From Chloroflexota bacterium (GTDB lineage: Bacteria > Chloroflexota > Dehalococcoidia > DSTF01 > JACRBR01), in NCBI GenBank assembly GCA_025355835.1, contig JANXYW010000284.1:1-11442 (forward strand): a stretch of 11,442 nucleotides of DNA. The letters are read 5' to 3'. The position numbers were made by a program, and so were the translations under genes. The notes beneath the pieces were generated by a model. The model ran no database searches, was not told the DNA's origin, and saw nothing but the letters and a program-made list of their open reading frames with translations. Of this stretch, positions 1 through 5,525 are shown one piece after another (positions within the stretch are counted from its first letter, which is position 1; the number at the start of each line of letters is the position of its first letter).

Positions 1-131
1 GCGGAATCCTTGCCCCGAAATAATCTGTGTCCATCTGTGAAATCTGTGGATAAAGCCTTTCGTGCCCCTTCGTGTCCTTCGTGGTTCCCGTCCCAATCTA
101 GCTGTGAGAATTTGTGAAATCTGTGGACAAC
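1..131. repeat. Interspersed repeat modules at left edge
   Basis: Three module types lie in series. Bases 1-52 carry a GGAATCCTTG segment followed by AATCTGTG / ATCTGTGAAATCTGTGG units. Bases 58-88 carry TTCGTG-type units (TTCGTGTCCTTCGTGG). Bases 102-131 carry a second GTGAAATCTGTGG unit. The same units recur in the blocks at 5159-5485 and 10061-10534, and the TTCGTG units recur inverted at 11241-11268. The last unit overlaps the 3' end of the first acetyltransferase gene. No gene is seen in 1-97. Confidence 0.75.
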
Positions 132-652
132 CACTGATCCCGCAGCAGCCCCATCACGACGACATCGCTATACACGCCGGCGGCGTAGTGCGCGTCGCGC
201 ATGCGGCCCTCCTCGACGAAGCCGCACTTGCGGTACGACTTCTGCGCCCGCTCGTTGAAGTCGTAGACGTGCAACTCGATGCGGTTGAGGTTCATCTCGT
301 CGAAGCCGAAGCGCACCAGCGTCACGACGGCGTCGGTACCGTAGCCCTTCGACCAGTACTCCTTGTCGCCGACCATGATCCCCAATTCCGCCGCGCGATT
401 CTCCGGCGATGCGCCGTGCAGCCCGCAGCCGCCGATGTGCGCGCCATCCTTCGTCTCGATGGCGAGGGATACGTTGCTGTACGCGATCGGGGACGCCGTC
501 TGGCCGCGCAAAAACGCCTCTTCCATCGCCAGTGACCACGGATATCGCACGCTCTGGAAGCGCGTTACCTCGCGATCGTTCACCCAGACCGTCATCCGCT
601 CCAGGTCCGACATCTCGCGCGCCCGCAGGTTGACCAGTTTGCCTTCGATCAT
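98..652 (-). CDS. GNAT family N-acetyltransferase (RimJ/RimL-like), downstream copy
   Basis: Predicted cytosolic acetyl-CoA-dependent N-acetyltransferase of 184 residues; the substrate cannot be read from sequence. The acetyl-CoA loop is the WSKGYGTDA segment (residues 100-108), followed by the GNAT beta-strand and helix around residues 122-149 (LNRIELHVYDFN, then SYRKCGFVEEG). The ATG at 652 is chosen because GGAGG lies about 10 nt upstream, it overlaps the stop of the preceding gene as ATGA, and the protein then begins MIEGKLVNLR, colinear with its neighbour's MIEGKMVNLR. A reading frame runs on upstream to 802 but that part is antisense-like low-complexity sequence inside the neighbour. 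The last ~10 residues (WLSTDFTNSHS) are encoded by an interspersed repeat, so the original C-terminus was probably replaced. Family call firm, function unknown. Confidence 0.9.
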   Translation of the reverse strand: MIEGKLVNLRAREMSDLERMTVWVNDREVTRFQSVRYPWSLAMEEAFLRGQTASPIAYSNVSLAIETKDGAHIGGCGLHGASPENRAAELGIMVGDKEYWSKGYGTDAVVTLVRFGFDEMNLNRIELHVYDFNERAQKSYRKCGFVEEGRMRDAHYAAGVYSDVVVMGLLRDQWLSTDFTNSHS

Positions 653-1218
653 GACGCTGCCTCCTCGCCTGACGTCGTGCCGTGCTGCGCGTAGAACTCG
701 TGGCGCAGTATTCCCATCACAAACTGATCGCCGAACGAGCCGCGCGTAAACCCGGCCTGGCGCATCCGCGCCTCCTCCACGAACCCGCACTTGCGATAGC
801 AAGCGATCGCTCGCAGGTTCGCCGCATCGACCGTCAGATCGATGCGGTGGAAGTTCATCTCGTCGAAGGCGAAGCGCAAGAACGTCAGCATCGTGTCGGT
901 GCCGTAGCCCTTCGACCAGTAGGCTTTGTCGCCGATCACGATGCCCAGTCGCGCTTTGCGCTTCTCGGCCGACATCTCGTGAAAGCTGATATTGCCGATG
1001 TGCTCGCCGTCCTTCGTATCGATCGCGAAGAACAACTCAGCGCCGTACGCCATCGGTTTCGACGCCCCTTCGCGCATCCACACCTCTTCCGCGGCCAGCG
1101 AGAGCGGATAGCGCATTGAGAGGTGCTCCGTGACCTCGCGGTCGTTCATCCAGCGGAAGTCGCGCTCGAGGTCGGTCATCTCCGCCGCCCGTAAGTTCAC
1201 CATCTTCCCTTCGATCAC
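649..1218 (-). CDS. GNAT family N-acetyltransferase (RimJ/RimL-like), upstream copy
   Basis: Paralog of the next gene downstream, 189 residues, and first gene of the pair. The acetyl-CoA-binding segment WSKGYGTDT lies at residues 101-109 and the C-terminal GNAT motif (ACYRKCGFVEEARMR) at about 139-153. It starts at a GTG (1216-1218) preceded by GGAGG about 7 nt upstream; the product then begins MIEGKMVNLR like its paralog. The stop overlaps the next start by 4 nt (ATGA), indicating translational coupling. Such enzymes acetylate protein N-termini, polyamines, amino acids or antibiotics; nothing here decides which. A candidate attenuator-like leader lies 140-340 nt upstream on the same strand, which would make the pair a regulated two-gene unit. 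Family call firm. Confidence 0.92.
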   Translation of the reverse strand: MIEGKMVNLRAAEMTDLERDFRWMNDREVTEHLSMRYPLSLAAEEVWMREGASKPMAYGAELFFAIDTKDGEHIGNISFHEMSAEKRKARLGIVIGDKAYWSKGYGTDTMLTFLRFAFDEMNFHRIDLTVDAANLRAIACYRKCGFVEEARMRQAGFTRGSFGDQFVMGILRHEFYAQHGTTSGEEAAS

Positions 1219-1355
1219 GGCGACACCTCCTCCGTCTCTGTCGGGATTCCCCGCGCGCAGAACGCTCGCACCAAACCAGGAGTGCTTGCCTCAGACCCGG
1301 CTACCTCCCCTAACGAACCTCCGCGCCCTTCGCGCCTCCGTGGTGAACCTTCGCT
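1219..1355. other. Untranslated stretch between candidate leader and GNAT pair
   Basis: No credible gene. Bases 1318-1346 are a diverged copy of the TTCGTG repeat module (CCTTCGCGCCTCCGTGG). The minus-strand end carries the GGAGG ribosome-binding site of the GTG-started acetyltransferase. Confidence 0.6.
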
Positions 1356-1385
1356 ACAACAACAAAGCCCACTGCATTGGTGGGC
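1356..1385 (-). terminator. Rho-independent terminator-like hairpin
   Basis: On the minus strand GCCCAC (1385-1380), a 7-nt loop, and GTGGGC (1372-1367) form a perfect 6-bp stem followed directly by TTTGTTGTTGT (1366-1356). The stem is short but the U-rich tail is well placed. Four bases of its 5' arm (1382-1385) are also part of an alternative 8-bp helix with 1434-1441, so the two structures exclude each other. Confidence 0.6.
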
Positions 1386-1546
1386 CTGCTCGTTCGTGGA
1401 AGGTAGCGTTGCTCTGGCTACGTTCTCGCGATGGCAGGCCCCGGCTGTCCGATGGCAAGCAGACATACACGGTGCATCGACCGCGTATTGATGAACTGCT
1501 CTGCCGTGCCCGACTGCCGATTCTGCATGACACTCCTCGCGAAAGT
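1367..1546 (-). ncRNA. Candidate structured leader RNA / attenuator upstream of the GNAT pair
   Basis: Reading the minus strand from the TATACT hexamer, two stable folds precede the terminator. The first is a long rod: CGGC-A-GUC pairs with GAC-A-GCCG at its base, GGCA..GCAG pairs with CUGC.UGCC, and an 8-bp helix (1481-1488 with 1465-1472, including one G-U) caps it with an 8-nt loop. The second is an 8-bp perfect helix between 1434-1441 and 1382-1389 enclosing a 5-bp hairpin (1403-1407/1417-1421). Its 3' arm shares 1382-1385 with the terminator stem. I recognise no named riboswitch, T-box, SRP, 6S, tmRNA or RNase P signature. It could be a cis-acting attenuator or a free-standing small RNA. 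Confidence 0.45.
1418..1528 (-). CDS. Possible 36-residue leader peptide ORF
   Basis: An ATG at 1528 follows GAGGAG (1538-1533) at a 4-nt spacing and about 18 nt after the likely transcription start from TATACT. The product begins MQNRQSGTAEQF and ends GPAIART; it resembles no family I know and has no run of a single regulatory amino acid. Its stop (1420-1418) lies inside the loop of the alternative helix, and its last codons cover that helix's 5' arm (1441-1434). A ribosome finishing this ORF would therefore disrupt the antiterminator-like helix and favour the terminator, the geometry of translation-dependent attenuation. It may equally be chance, since structured GC-rich RNA often contains short frames. 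Confidence 0.3.
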   Translation of the reverse strand: MQNRQSGTAEQFINTRSMHRVCLLAIGQPGPAIART

Positions 1547-1552
1547 TGGCGC

Positions 1553-1583
1553 AGTATACCCGTTCGAGGGGGCGCCACCGCAA
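1553..1583 (-). promoter_or_regulatory. Candidate promoter for the leader RNA
   Basis: On the minus strand TATACT (1558-1553) is a good -10 hexamer. A TTGCGG (1583-1578) lies upstream at a 19-bp spacing, longer than ideal. Predicted start is near 1546, just before the GAGGAG of the short ORF. Confidence 0.5.
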
Positions 1584-1628
1584 CCTTGCCGCCTTCCCAA
1601 ACCGCCGCCGCGACCGACGTTCATCCGT

Positions 1629-1652
1629 CGGAGCGCGGGCGTTCAGCCCGCG
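1629..1652 (+). repeat. Palindromic repeat (REP-like), intergenic copy
   Basis: The core CGCGGGC-GTTCA-GCCCGCG is a 7-bp stem with a 5-nt loop, preceded by CGGAG. All 24 nt are identical, in inverse orientation, to 4545-4568 inside the second CoA-transferase gene. Confidence 0.85.
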
Positions 1653-1680
1653 CCGCACAAATCTCGAAATGCCACGAATC

Positions 1681-1699
1681 GCTGGCGGCTTACGCCAGC
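1681..1699. repeat. Short palindrome with GCTGGCG / CGCCAGC arms
   Basis: GCTGGCG, loop GCTTA, CGCCAGC form a perfect 7-bp hairpin about 30 nt from the REP-like palindrome, suggesting a cluster of dispersed hairpin repeats. No U-tract follows on either strand, so it does not look like a terminator. Confidence 0.6.
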
Positions 1700-1838
1700 T
1701 TATCGGTCGCAGAGTCGCCGCAGGAGACAGGCCGGAGGTGAGGTGCTCGTCGCACGACGAAGCCCGCACCCTGGCGCAAGTTCTCGATCGGCCGGAGGTG
1801 AGGCAACGGCCGTTCGCGACCTACACCACCGGCGGATG

Positions 1839-1882
1839 AAAAAAGCGCCAAAATATCACCAGGATCACTGGACGACTGGCGC
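1839..1882. other. Nested inverted repeat with A6/T6 flank
   Basis: GCGCCA (1845-1850) pairs with TGGCGC (1877-1882) and encloses CCAG/CTGG (1859-1862/1868-1871). On the minus strand the outer stem is followed by six T residues (1844-1839), so it could weakly terminate minus-strand transcription. No minus-strand gene ends here, and the long interior makes the hairpin poor. Low confidence in any role. Confidence 0.25.
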
Positions 1883-1942
1883 GTTCTGGAGTACTACAAG
1901 ATCAGCATCAAACCGTACGGCCACCTCGAAAGGAGTCACACC

Positions 1943-2518
1943 ATGGACGACGAAACAACGACCCTGATGGATGAGGAGCAGATCGCGACCATAAGCACGA
2001 ACGGCGCATTAGCAGAGGTGCCGCAAGCGCAGATGGCGATGCCCGGCCTGCCACCGGCGCCAGCGTCCGTCATGGCCGCGCCGAAAGCCGCGAAACCAGC
2101 CGCGAAGAAGGCAGCACCAAAGAAAAAGGCCGCCGCCGCGAAGGCGAAGCCCGCAGCAAAGAAGAAGGTCGTAGCCAAGAAGGCCGCGCCGAAGAAGAAG
2201 TCGGCTGCGAAGAAGACTGTCGCCAAGAAGAAGCCAGCGGCCAAGAAGACTGTCGCCAAGAAGAAGCCAGCGGCCAAGAAGGCGGCCGTGAAGAAGAAGC
2301 CCGCAGCCAAGAAGGCTGTCGCCAAGAAGAAGCCCGCAGCCAAGAAGGCCGTCGCCAAGAAGAAGCCCGCAGCCAAGAAGGCCGCTCCCAAGAAGAAGCC
2401 CGCAGCCAAGAAAGCTGCTCCCAAGAAGAAGCCCGCAGCCAAGAAAGCTGCTCCCAAGAAGAAGCCCGCAGCAAAGAAGGCTGCTCCCAAGAAGAAGGCC
2501 GCACCAAAGAAGAAGTAG
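1943..2518 (+). CDS. Histone H1-like Lys/Ala/Pro-rich nucleoid protein
   Basis: A 191-residue protein with two parts. Residues 1-30 are acidic to neutral (MDDETTTLMDEEQIAT); residues 31-45 form a Pro/Ala linker. From about residue 48 to the end it is almost entirely Lys, Ala and Pro, as in the C-terminal tails of histone H1 and bacterial H1-like proteins. Residues 82-191 are ten units of 11 residues of type APKKKPAAKKA or VAKKKPAAKKA. Such tails bind DNA through charge and compact it; a nucleoid role is inferred. No HU, SWIB or other folded DNA-binding domain precedes the tail. The ATG follows AAAGGAG at a 7-nt spacing, a strong site consistent with high expression. A palindrome follows the stop by about 30 nt. 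The acidic N-terminus may bind partners or mask the tail. Confidence 0.85.
   Translation: MDDETTTLMDEEQIATISTNGALAEVPQAQMAMPGLPPAPASVMAAPKAAKPAAKKAAPKKKAAAAKAKPAAKKKVVAKKAAPKKKSAAKKTVAKKKPAAKKTVAKKKPAAKKAAVKKKPAAKKAVAKKKPAAKKAVAKKKPAAKKAAPKKKPAAKKAAPKKKPAAKKAAPKKKPAAKKAAPKKKAAPKKK
2186..2515 (+). repeat. 33-bp tandem repeat, 10 units, within the histone-like gene
   Basis: The repeat encodes ten 11-residue units. Early units end in KKT or KKA preceded by VA, and late units begin AP. Several late units are nearly identical at the DNA level (AAGAAGAAGCCCGCAGCCAA core), indicating recent expansion by slippage or unequal recombination. Copy number probably varies between strains. Confidence 0.9.
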
Positions 2519-2550
2519 CTGCGGCACCAGAATCCGACACGCGATATCGT

Positions 2551-2574
2551 AGGGGCGCACGGCTGTGCGCCCCT
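2551..2574 (+). repeat. GTAGGGGC-type hairpin, possible terminator of the histone-like gene
   Basis: AGGGGCGCAC, loop GGCT, GTGCGCCCCT form a perfect 10-bp stem 32 nt after the stop codon. It belongs to the same GTAGGGGC...GCCC hairpin family arrayed at 6877-7320. Only TTAT follows, so termination would be weak; a transcript-end or mRNA-stabilising role is plausible. Confidence 0.6.
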
Positions 2575-2621
2575 TATCCGTGCGCGACGCGATTCGTTCA
2601 CGCGACGACAGGCAACCCCAT

Positions 2622-3818
2622 GTGACCCCACCGCTCGCCAGCCTCCGCATCCTCGATCTCACGTCCGGCGTCTCCGGGCCGTGGTGCTCGAAGCTGCTCG
2701 CCTGCTACGGCGCCGACGTCATCAAAATCGAGCGCCCCGGCATCGGCGACGAATCGCGCGGCCACGGACGATTCCCGGGCGGCGTGCCGCATCGTGAGAA
2801 GAGCGCGCTCTTCCTCTGGCTCAACACCAGCAAACGCAGCATCACGCTTGATGTTGCGACCGCGACTGGCCGCGCGCTCGCGCTGCGCATCGCCGCGCGG
2901 TGCGATGCCGTCATCACCGACTATCGCCCCGCCGACGCGCAGCGGCTCCGCCTCACGCACGACGATTTCGCGGCCATGAACGCGCGCATCGTCACGACAT
3001 CCGTGACCGCGTTCGGGCAGAGCGGCCCGTATGCCGACTGGCTGGCGACGAACCTGACTTCGTACGCCAGCGGCGGCCAGCACTACCTCAGCGGCGATCC
3101 GGATCGCGAGCCGCTGCAGGGCGGCGGCTACCAGGCGCTGTACCAGGCCGGCACATGGGCGTTCGGCGCGACGCTCGCCGCGATCTGGAACGCGCGCGCT
3201 TGCGGCATCGGCCAGCAGGCCGAGATCGCCGGCCAGGAAGTGATGGCGGCGATCCTCGAGATCTACCTGCCCGACTACGCCTACCGGAAGTCGGAGGCGC
3301 TGACGCTACGCCGCGGCAACTTCGCGTCCGCCGCCGTGGGCATCTACCCCGCGATCGACGGCCACATCGGCATTCACGCGATGCCCAAGAACTGGCCGCA
3401 GCTGATCAAGGCCATGGACGCCGAATGGATGGCGACCGACGAGCGTTTCATCGACAACCGCGCCCGCCTCCGCAACGACGACGAGTTGATGGCGCAGATG
3501 TTCGTCTTTGCCGCCGGCGTCACGCGCGCCGAAGCGTCGGAGCGCGCGGGCCAGCACCGCGCGCCGATCTCCCCCGTCAACACCGTCGCCGATCTGCTCG
3601 AATCGAAGCACCTCAACACACGCAATTTCTTCGTCGATGTCGAGCACCCGTTAGCAGGCACGTTTCGATATCCGGTGCCCGGCGCCCGCATGCCCACTAC
3701 CCCGACCGAGTTGCGCCCGGCGCCGCTGCTCGGCCAGCACAACGGCGAGGTCTACGGCGAGCTGCTCGGCCTCACGCGGCGCGATCTCGCGAAGCTCTCC
3801 GCAGCGAGTGTGATTTGA
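2622..3818 (+). CDS. CaiB/BaiF (class III) CoA-transferase, catalytic Asp missing
   Basis: A 398-residue cytosolic family III CoA-transferase homolog; members move CoA between carboxylic acids. Family marks are the N-terminal LRILDLTSGVSGPWCSKLLA and GADVIKIERPG (residues 8-40), NTSKRSITLD (68-77), the FGQSGPYAD segment (131-139), and a C-terminal LGQHNGEVYGELLGL. The position that normally holds the nucleophilic Asp, in an ADxxAG motif, here reads ALYQAG, with Leu at about residue 173. It may therefore be a non-catalytic partner of the next gene, which keeps the Asp. Upstream in-frame GTGs at 2565 and 2580 lie in or beside a hairpin repeat; GTG 2622 gives the usual family start but has only a weak AGG site. 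It overlaps the next gene as TGATG. Substrate unknown. Confidence 0.9.
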   Translation: MTPPLASLRILDLTSGVSGPWCSKLLACYGADVIKIERPGIGDESRGHGRFPGGVPHREKSALFLWLNTSKRSITLDVATATGRALALRIAARCDAVITDYRPADAQRLRLTHDDFAAMNARIVTTSVTAFGQSGPYADWLATNLTSYASGGQHYLSGDPDREPLQGGGYQALYQAGTWAFGATLAAIWNARACGIGQQAEIAGQEVMAAILEIYLPDYAYRKSEALTLRRGNFASAAVGIYPAIDGHIGIHAMPKNWPQLIKAMDAEWMATDERFIDNRARLRNDDELMAQMFVFAAGVTRAEASERAGQHRAPISPVNTVADLLESKHLNTRNFFVDVEHPLAGTFRYPVPGARMPTTPTELRPAPLLGQHNGEVYGELLGLTRRDLAKLSAASVI

Positions 3819-5137
3819 TGCCGACATCCAACAACGAACCCGCTTCCGACCTCCGAGCTCCGACCGCCGACGCCCTGCCGCTCAGCGGCATCCGCATCCT
3901 CGACCTCACGATGGTCTGGGCCGGGCCGTCCGGCACGCGGCTGCTCGCCGATATGGGCGCGGAGGTGATCAAGGTGGAGTCGGCGCGGTCGTGGGACATG
4001 CTGCGGTCGCTGCACTTCCTCAGCGGCTCTCCGCACGGCTGGTGGAACCGCGCCGCGTACTTCAACCACAACAATCGCAACAAGTACGGCATCACGCTCG
4101 ACCTTCAGACCGAGCGCGGTCGCGAGCTGGCGCTGCAACTCGTCGCGACGGCAGACATGGTCTTTGAGAACTATCGCGCCGATGTCATCGGCAACCTGAG
4201 GCTCGACTACGACGACCTGCGGGCGGTCAAGCCGGACATCATCCTCGTCTCGATGCCCAGCCACGGCAAGAGCGGGCCCGAATCGCACCACGTCGCTTAC
4301 GGCACGAACGTCGAGCAACTCGCCGGCCTCGTTTCGATCAGCGGATATCCCGGCATGGGCCCGCACAAGTCGCCGATCGCCTACGGCGACCCCAACGCCG
4401 GCGCCATCGCCGCCGCCGCGGCGCTCGCAGCGCTTCACCATCGCCGCGAAACCGGCGCTGGCCAGCACGTCGAGGTCGCACAGTGGGAAGCGATGATCGG
4501 CAACATCGGCGAGCACGTCATCGGCCACCAAATGGATATTCAAACGCGGGCTGAACGCCCGCGCTCCGGAGAATTAGCCGAGAGCCTCGGCAACCGCCAC
4601 ATCTCGCGCGTCCAGGGCGTCTACGAATGCGCCACGCCCGACGAGTGGGTCGCCATCTCCGCCGGCTCCGACGCCGAGTTCGCCGCGCTCGCCACCACGA
4701 TCGGCCGCCCCGAACTCGCGCGCGACCCGCGATTTGCCGACGTGGTCTCGCGCCGCCACCACCAAGACGAACTTGACGCGATGATCGCTGAGTGGACGCG
4801 CACGCGATCGCAGGACGACGCCGCACGCGAACTGCAGGCTGCCGGCGTCTCAGCCGCGCCCGTGCTGAAGATCCCGCGACTGATGCAAGACCAACACCTG
4901 CGCGCCCGCGGCTTCTGGGAACCCGTCGCCAGCGCCGACGCCGGCACCTGGGACATGGAGGGCCCCGTCTGGCGCATGTCCCGCACTCCGGCCCACATCC
5001 GCCTCCCCGCCCCCATGTTCGGCGAACACAACCAGTGGGTGCTCGGCGATCTCCTCGGCTTGTCGGAAGACGAGATCGCCGCGCTAGAAGCCGAGGGCGT
5101 CACCGCCCGCGAACCAAACCTCGGCGTGCATTCGTAG
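3818..5137 (+). CDS. CaiB/BaiF (class III) CoA-transferase, catalytic Asp present
   Basis: A 439-residue family III CoA-transferase. The first ~20 residues are a non-conserved Asn/Ser/Ala/Pro leader; homology begins at LSGIRILDLTMVWAGPSGTRLLADMGAEVIKVE (residues 22-54). The catalytic Asp is D191 in AYGDPNAG, comparable to the GDSNSG of formyl-CoA transferase. Further family marks are GQHVEVAQWEAMI, a C-terminal small-domain segment GVYECATPDEWVAIS, and APMFGEHNQWVLGDLLGLS near the end. ATG 3818 shares its A with the preceding TGA, implying coupled translation and a heteromeric enzyme. The frame is open further upstream, but that portion is the other-frame shadow of the preceding gene. Residues 243-251 are encoded by an in-frame palindromic repeat. 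Substrate unknown. Confidence 0.92.
   Translation: MPTSNNEPASDLRAPTADALPLSGIRILDLTMVWAGPSGTRLLADMGAEVIKVESARSWDMLRSLHFLSGSPHGWWNRAAYFNHNNRNKYGITLDLQTERGRELALQLVATADMVFENYRADVIGNLRLDYDDLRAVKPDIILVSMPSHGKSGPESHHVAYGTNVEQLAGLVSISGYPGMGPHKSPIAYGDPNAGAIAAAAALAALHHRRETGAGQHVEVAQWEAMIGNIGEHVIGHQMDIQTRAERPRSGELAESLGNRHISRVQGVYECATPDEWVAISAGSDAEFAALATTIGRPELARDPRFADVVSRRHHQDELDAMIAEWTRTRSQDDAARELQAAGVSAAPVLKIPRLMQDQHLRARGFWEPVASADAGTWDMEGPVWRMSRTPAHIRLPAPMFGEHNQWVLGDLLGLSEDEIAALEAEGVTAREPNLGVHS
4545..4568 (-). repeat. Palindromic repeat (REP-like) inserted in frame in a CoA-transferase gene
   Basis: CGCGGGC (4545-4551), loop TGAAC, GCCCGCG (4557-4563), then CTCCG. The 24 nt are the exact reverse complement of 1629-1652. 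It keeps the reading frame and contributes residues TRAERPRSG in a linker between the catalytic region and the small domain. Confidence 0.85.
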
Positions 5138-5158
5138 CAGCGCGAGGCTCCCAGCTCC

Positions 5159-5485
5159 CAATCCGCGGAATCTGCGAAGAGCGAAGTGGAGCGCAGGCGC
5201 CCGCCTGCAATCGAGCGCAGCTCGATCACCCTGAGCACGAAGCGTTGAGATCCCGCCGACGGCGATGTAGGACAGGCGCCCTCGCCTGTTGGACGGAACT
5301 TTGTTTTGCACCCGACATGATCGAGCTACGCTCGATTCACGGGCGGGGCGCCCGCGCTCCATTTCACCCGTGTCCAATCTGTGCAATCTGTGAAATCTGT
5401 GGTTCCGCCCCCTCCCCCCATCCGTGAAATCCGCGTAATCCTTGTTTTTCCTCGTCTCAAAATCTGCGCAATCTGCGGTTCCCCC
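5159..5485 (+). repeat. Composite inverted-repeat block A, upstream of the MoxR gene
   Basis: No gene occupies 5138-5525. The left part (5187-5226) is an inverse copy of hairpins found at 5318-5365: ATCGAGC-N3-GCTCGAT and a GC hairpin flanked by GCTCCATTTC. Between them lies a 35-nt unit (5262-5296, ACAGGCG/CGCCTGT hairpin) identical to 10211-10245. The right part continues with CAATCTGTG units (5374-5406), a C-rich spacer, a CCGTGAAATCCGCGTAATCC unit (5421-5444) and a final AATCTGCG unit (5462-5482). The order matches block B at 10061-10534. Confidence 0.8.
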
Positions 5486-5495
5486 GTCAGCCAGA

Positions 5496-5519
5496 TACAC
5501 TGCGCGAAACGCACGGAGG
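5496..5519 (+). promoter_or_regulatory. Candidate -10 element and Shine-Dalgarno of the MoxR gene
   Basis: TACACT (5496-5501), within GATACACT, is a plausible -10 hexamer about 14 nt past the end of repeat block A. GGAGG (5515-5519) is the ribosome-binding site; its spacing points to a CTG start at 5526. No -35 is evident unless the repeat supplies it. Confidence 0.4.
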
Positions 5520-5525
5520 CTGCAT

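Larger units (their letters stand above)
1561..1942. other. Gene-free stretch before the histone-like gene
   Basis: No credible gene despite several overlapping open frames. It holds the palindromic repeat at 1629-1652, a hairpin with GCTGGCG / CGCCAGC arms at 1681-1699, a 14-bp direct repeat (GGCCGGAGGTGAGG) at 1730-1743 and 1790-1803, and nested inverted repeats at 1845-1882. The sequence from about 1840 to 1930 is less G+C-rich. Its frame in phase with the histone-like gene stays open but has no ATG, GTG or TTG before 1943. Confidence 0.6.

Noticed and set aside
653..802. Upstream extension of the first acetyltransferase to a start at 802
   Set aside because: The extra 50 residues lie wholly inside the neighbouring paralog in another frame and have no homology to the family; GGAGG and the MIEGK start support 652.
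1367..1546. T-box, cobalamin, TPP, 6S or SRP RNA
   Set aside because: None of the conserved cores of these classes (T-box GGUGGUACCGCG, the cobalamin B12 box, the TPP CUGAGA, the SRP GGAA-loop motif) could be found.
1839..1882. Minus-strand terminator with T6 tail
   Set aside because: The stem is only 6 bp with a 26-nt interior and no minus-strand gene ends there; listed only as a nested inverted repeat.
1130..1967. Several overlapping plus- and minus-strand frames between the GNAT pair and the histone-like gene
   Set aside because: Arg/Pro/Ser-rich composition, conflicting frames and palindromic repeats indicate non-coding sequence; only the short SD-preceded ORF at 1418-1528 was kept, at low confidence.
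1936..2662. Antisense frames over the histone-like gene (Phe/Ala/Gly-, Leu/Gly- or Ser/Trp-rich)
   Set aside because: Their repeats merely mirror the Lys/Ala/Pro codon repeats on the plus strand; no ribosome-binding site or protein-like variety.
2900..3817. Long Arg/Pro-rich frame joined upstream of the second CoA-transferase
   Set aside because: It is the out-of-frame shadow of the first CoA-transferase; conserved sequence begins only after ATG 3818.
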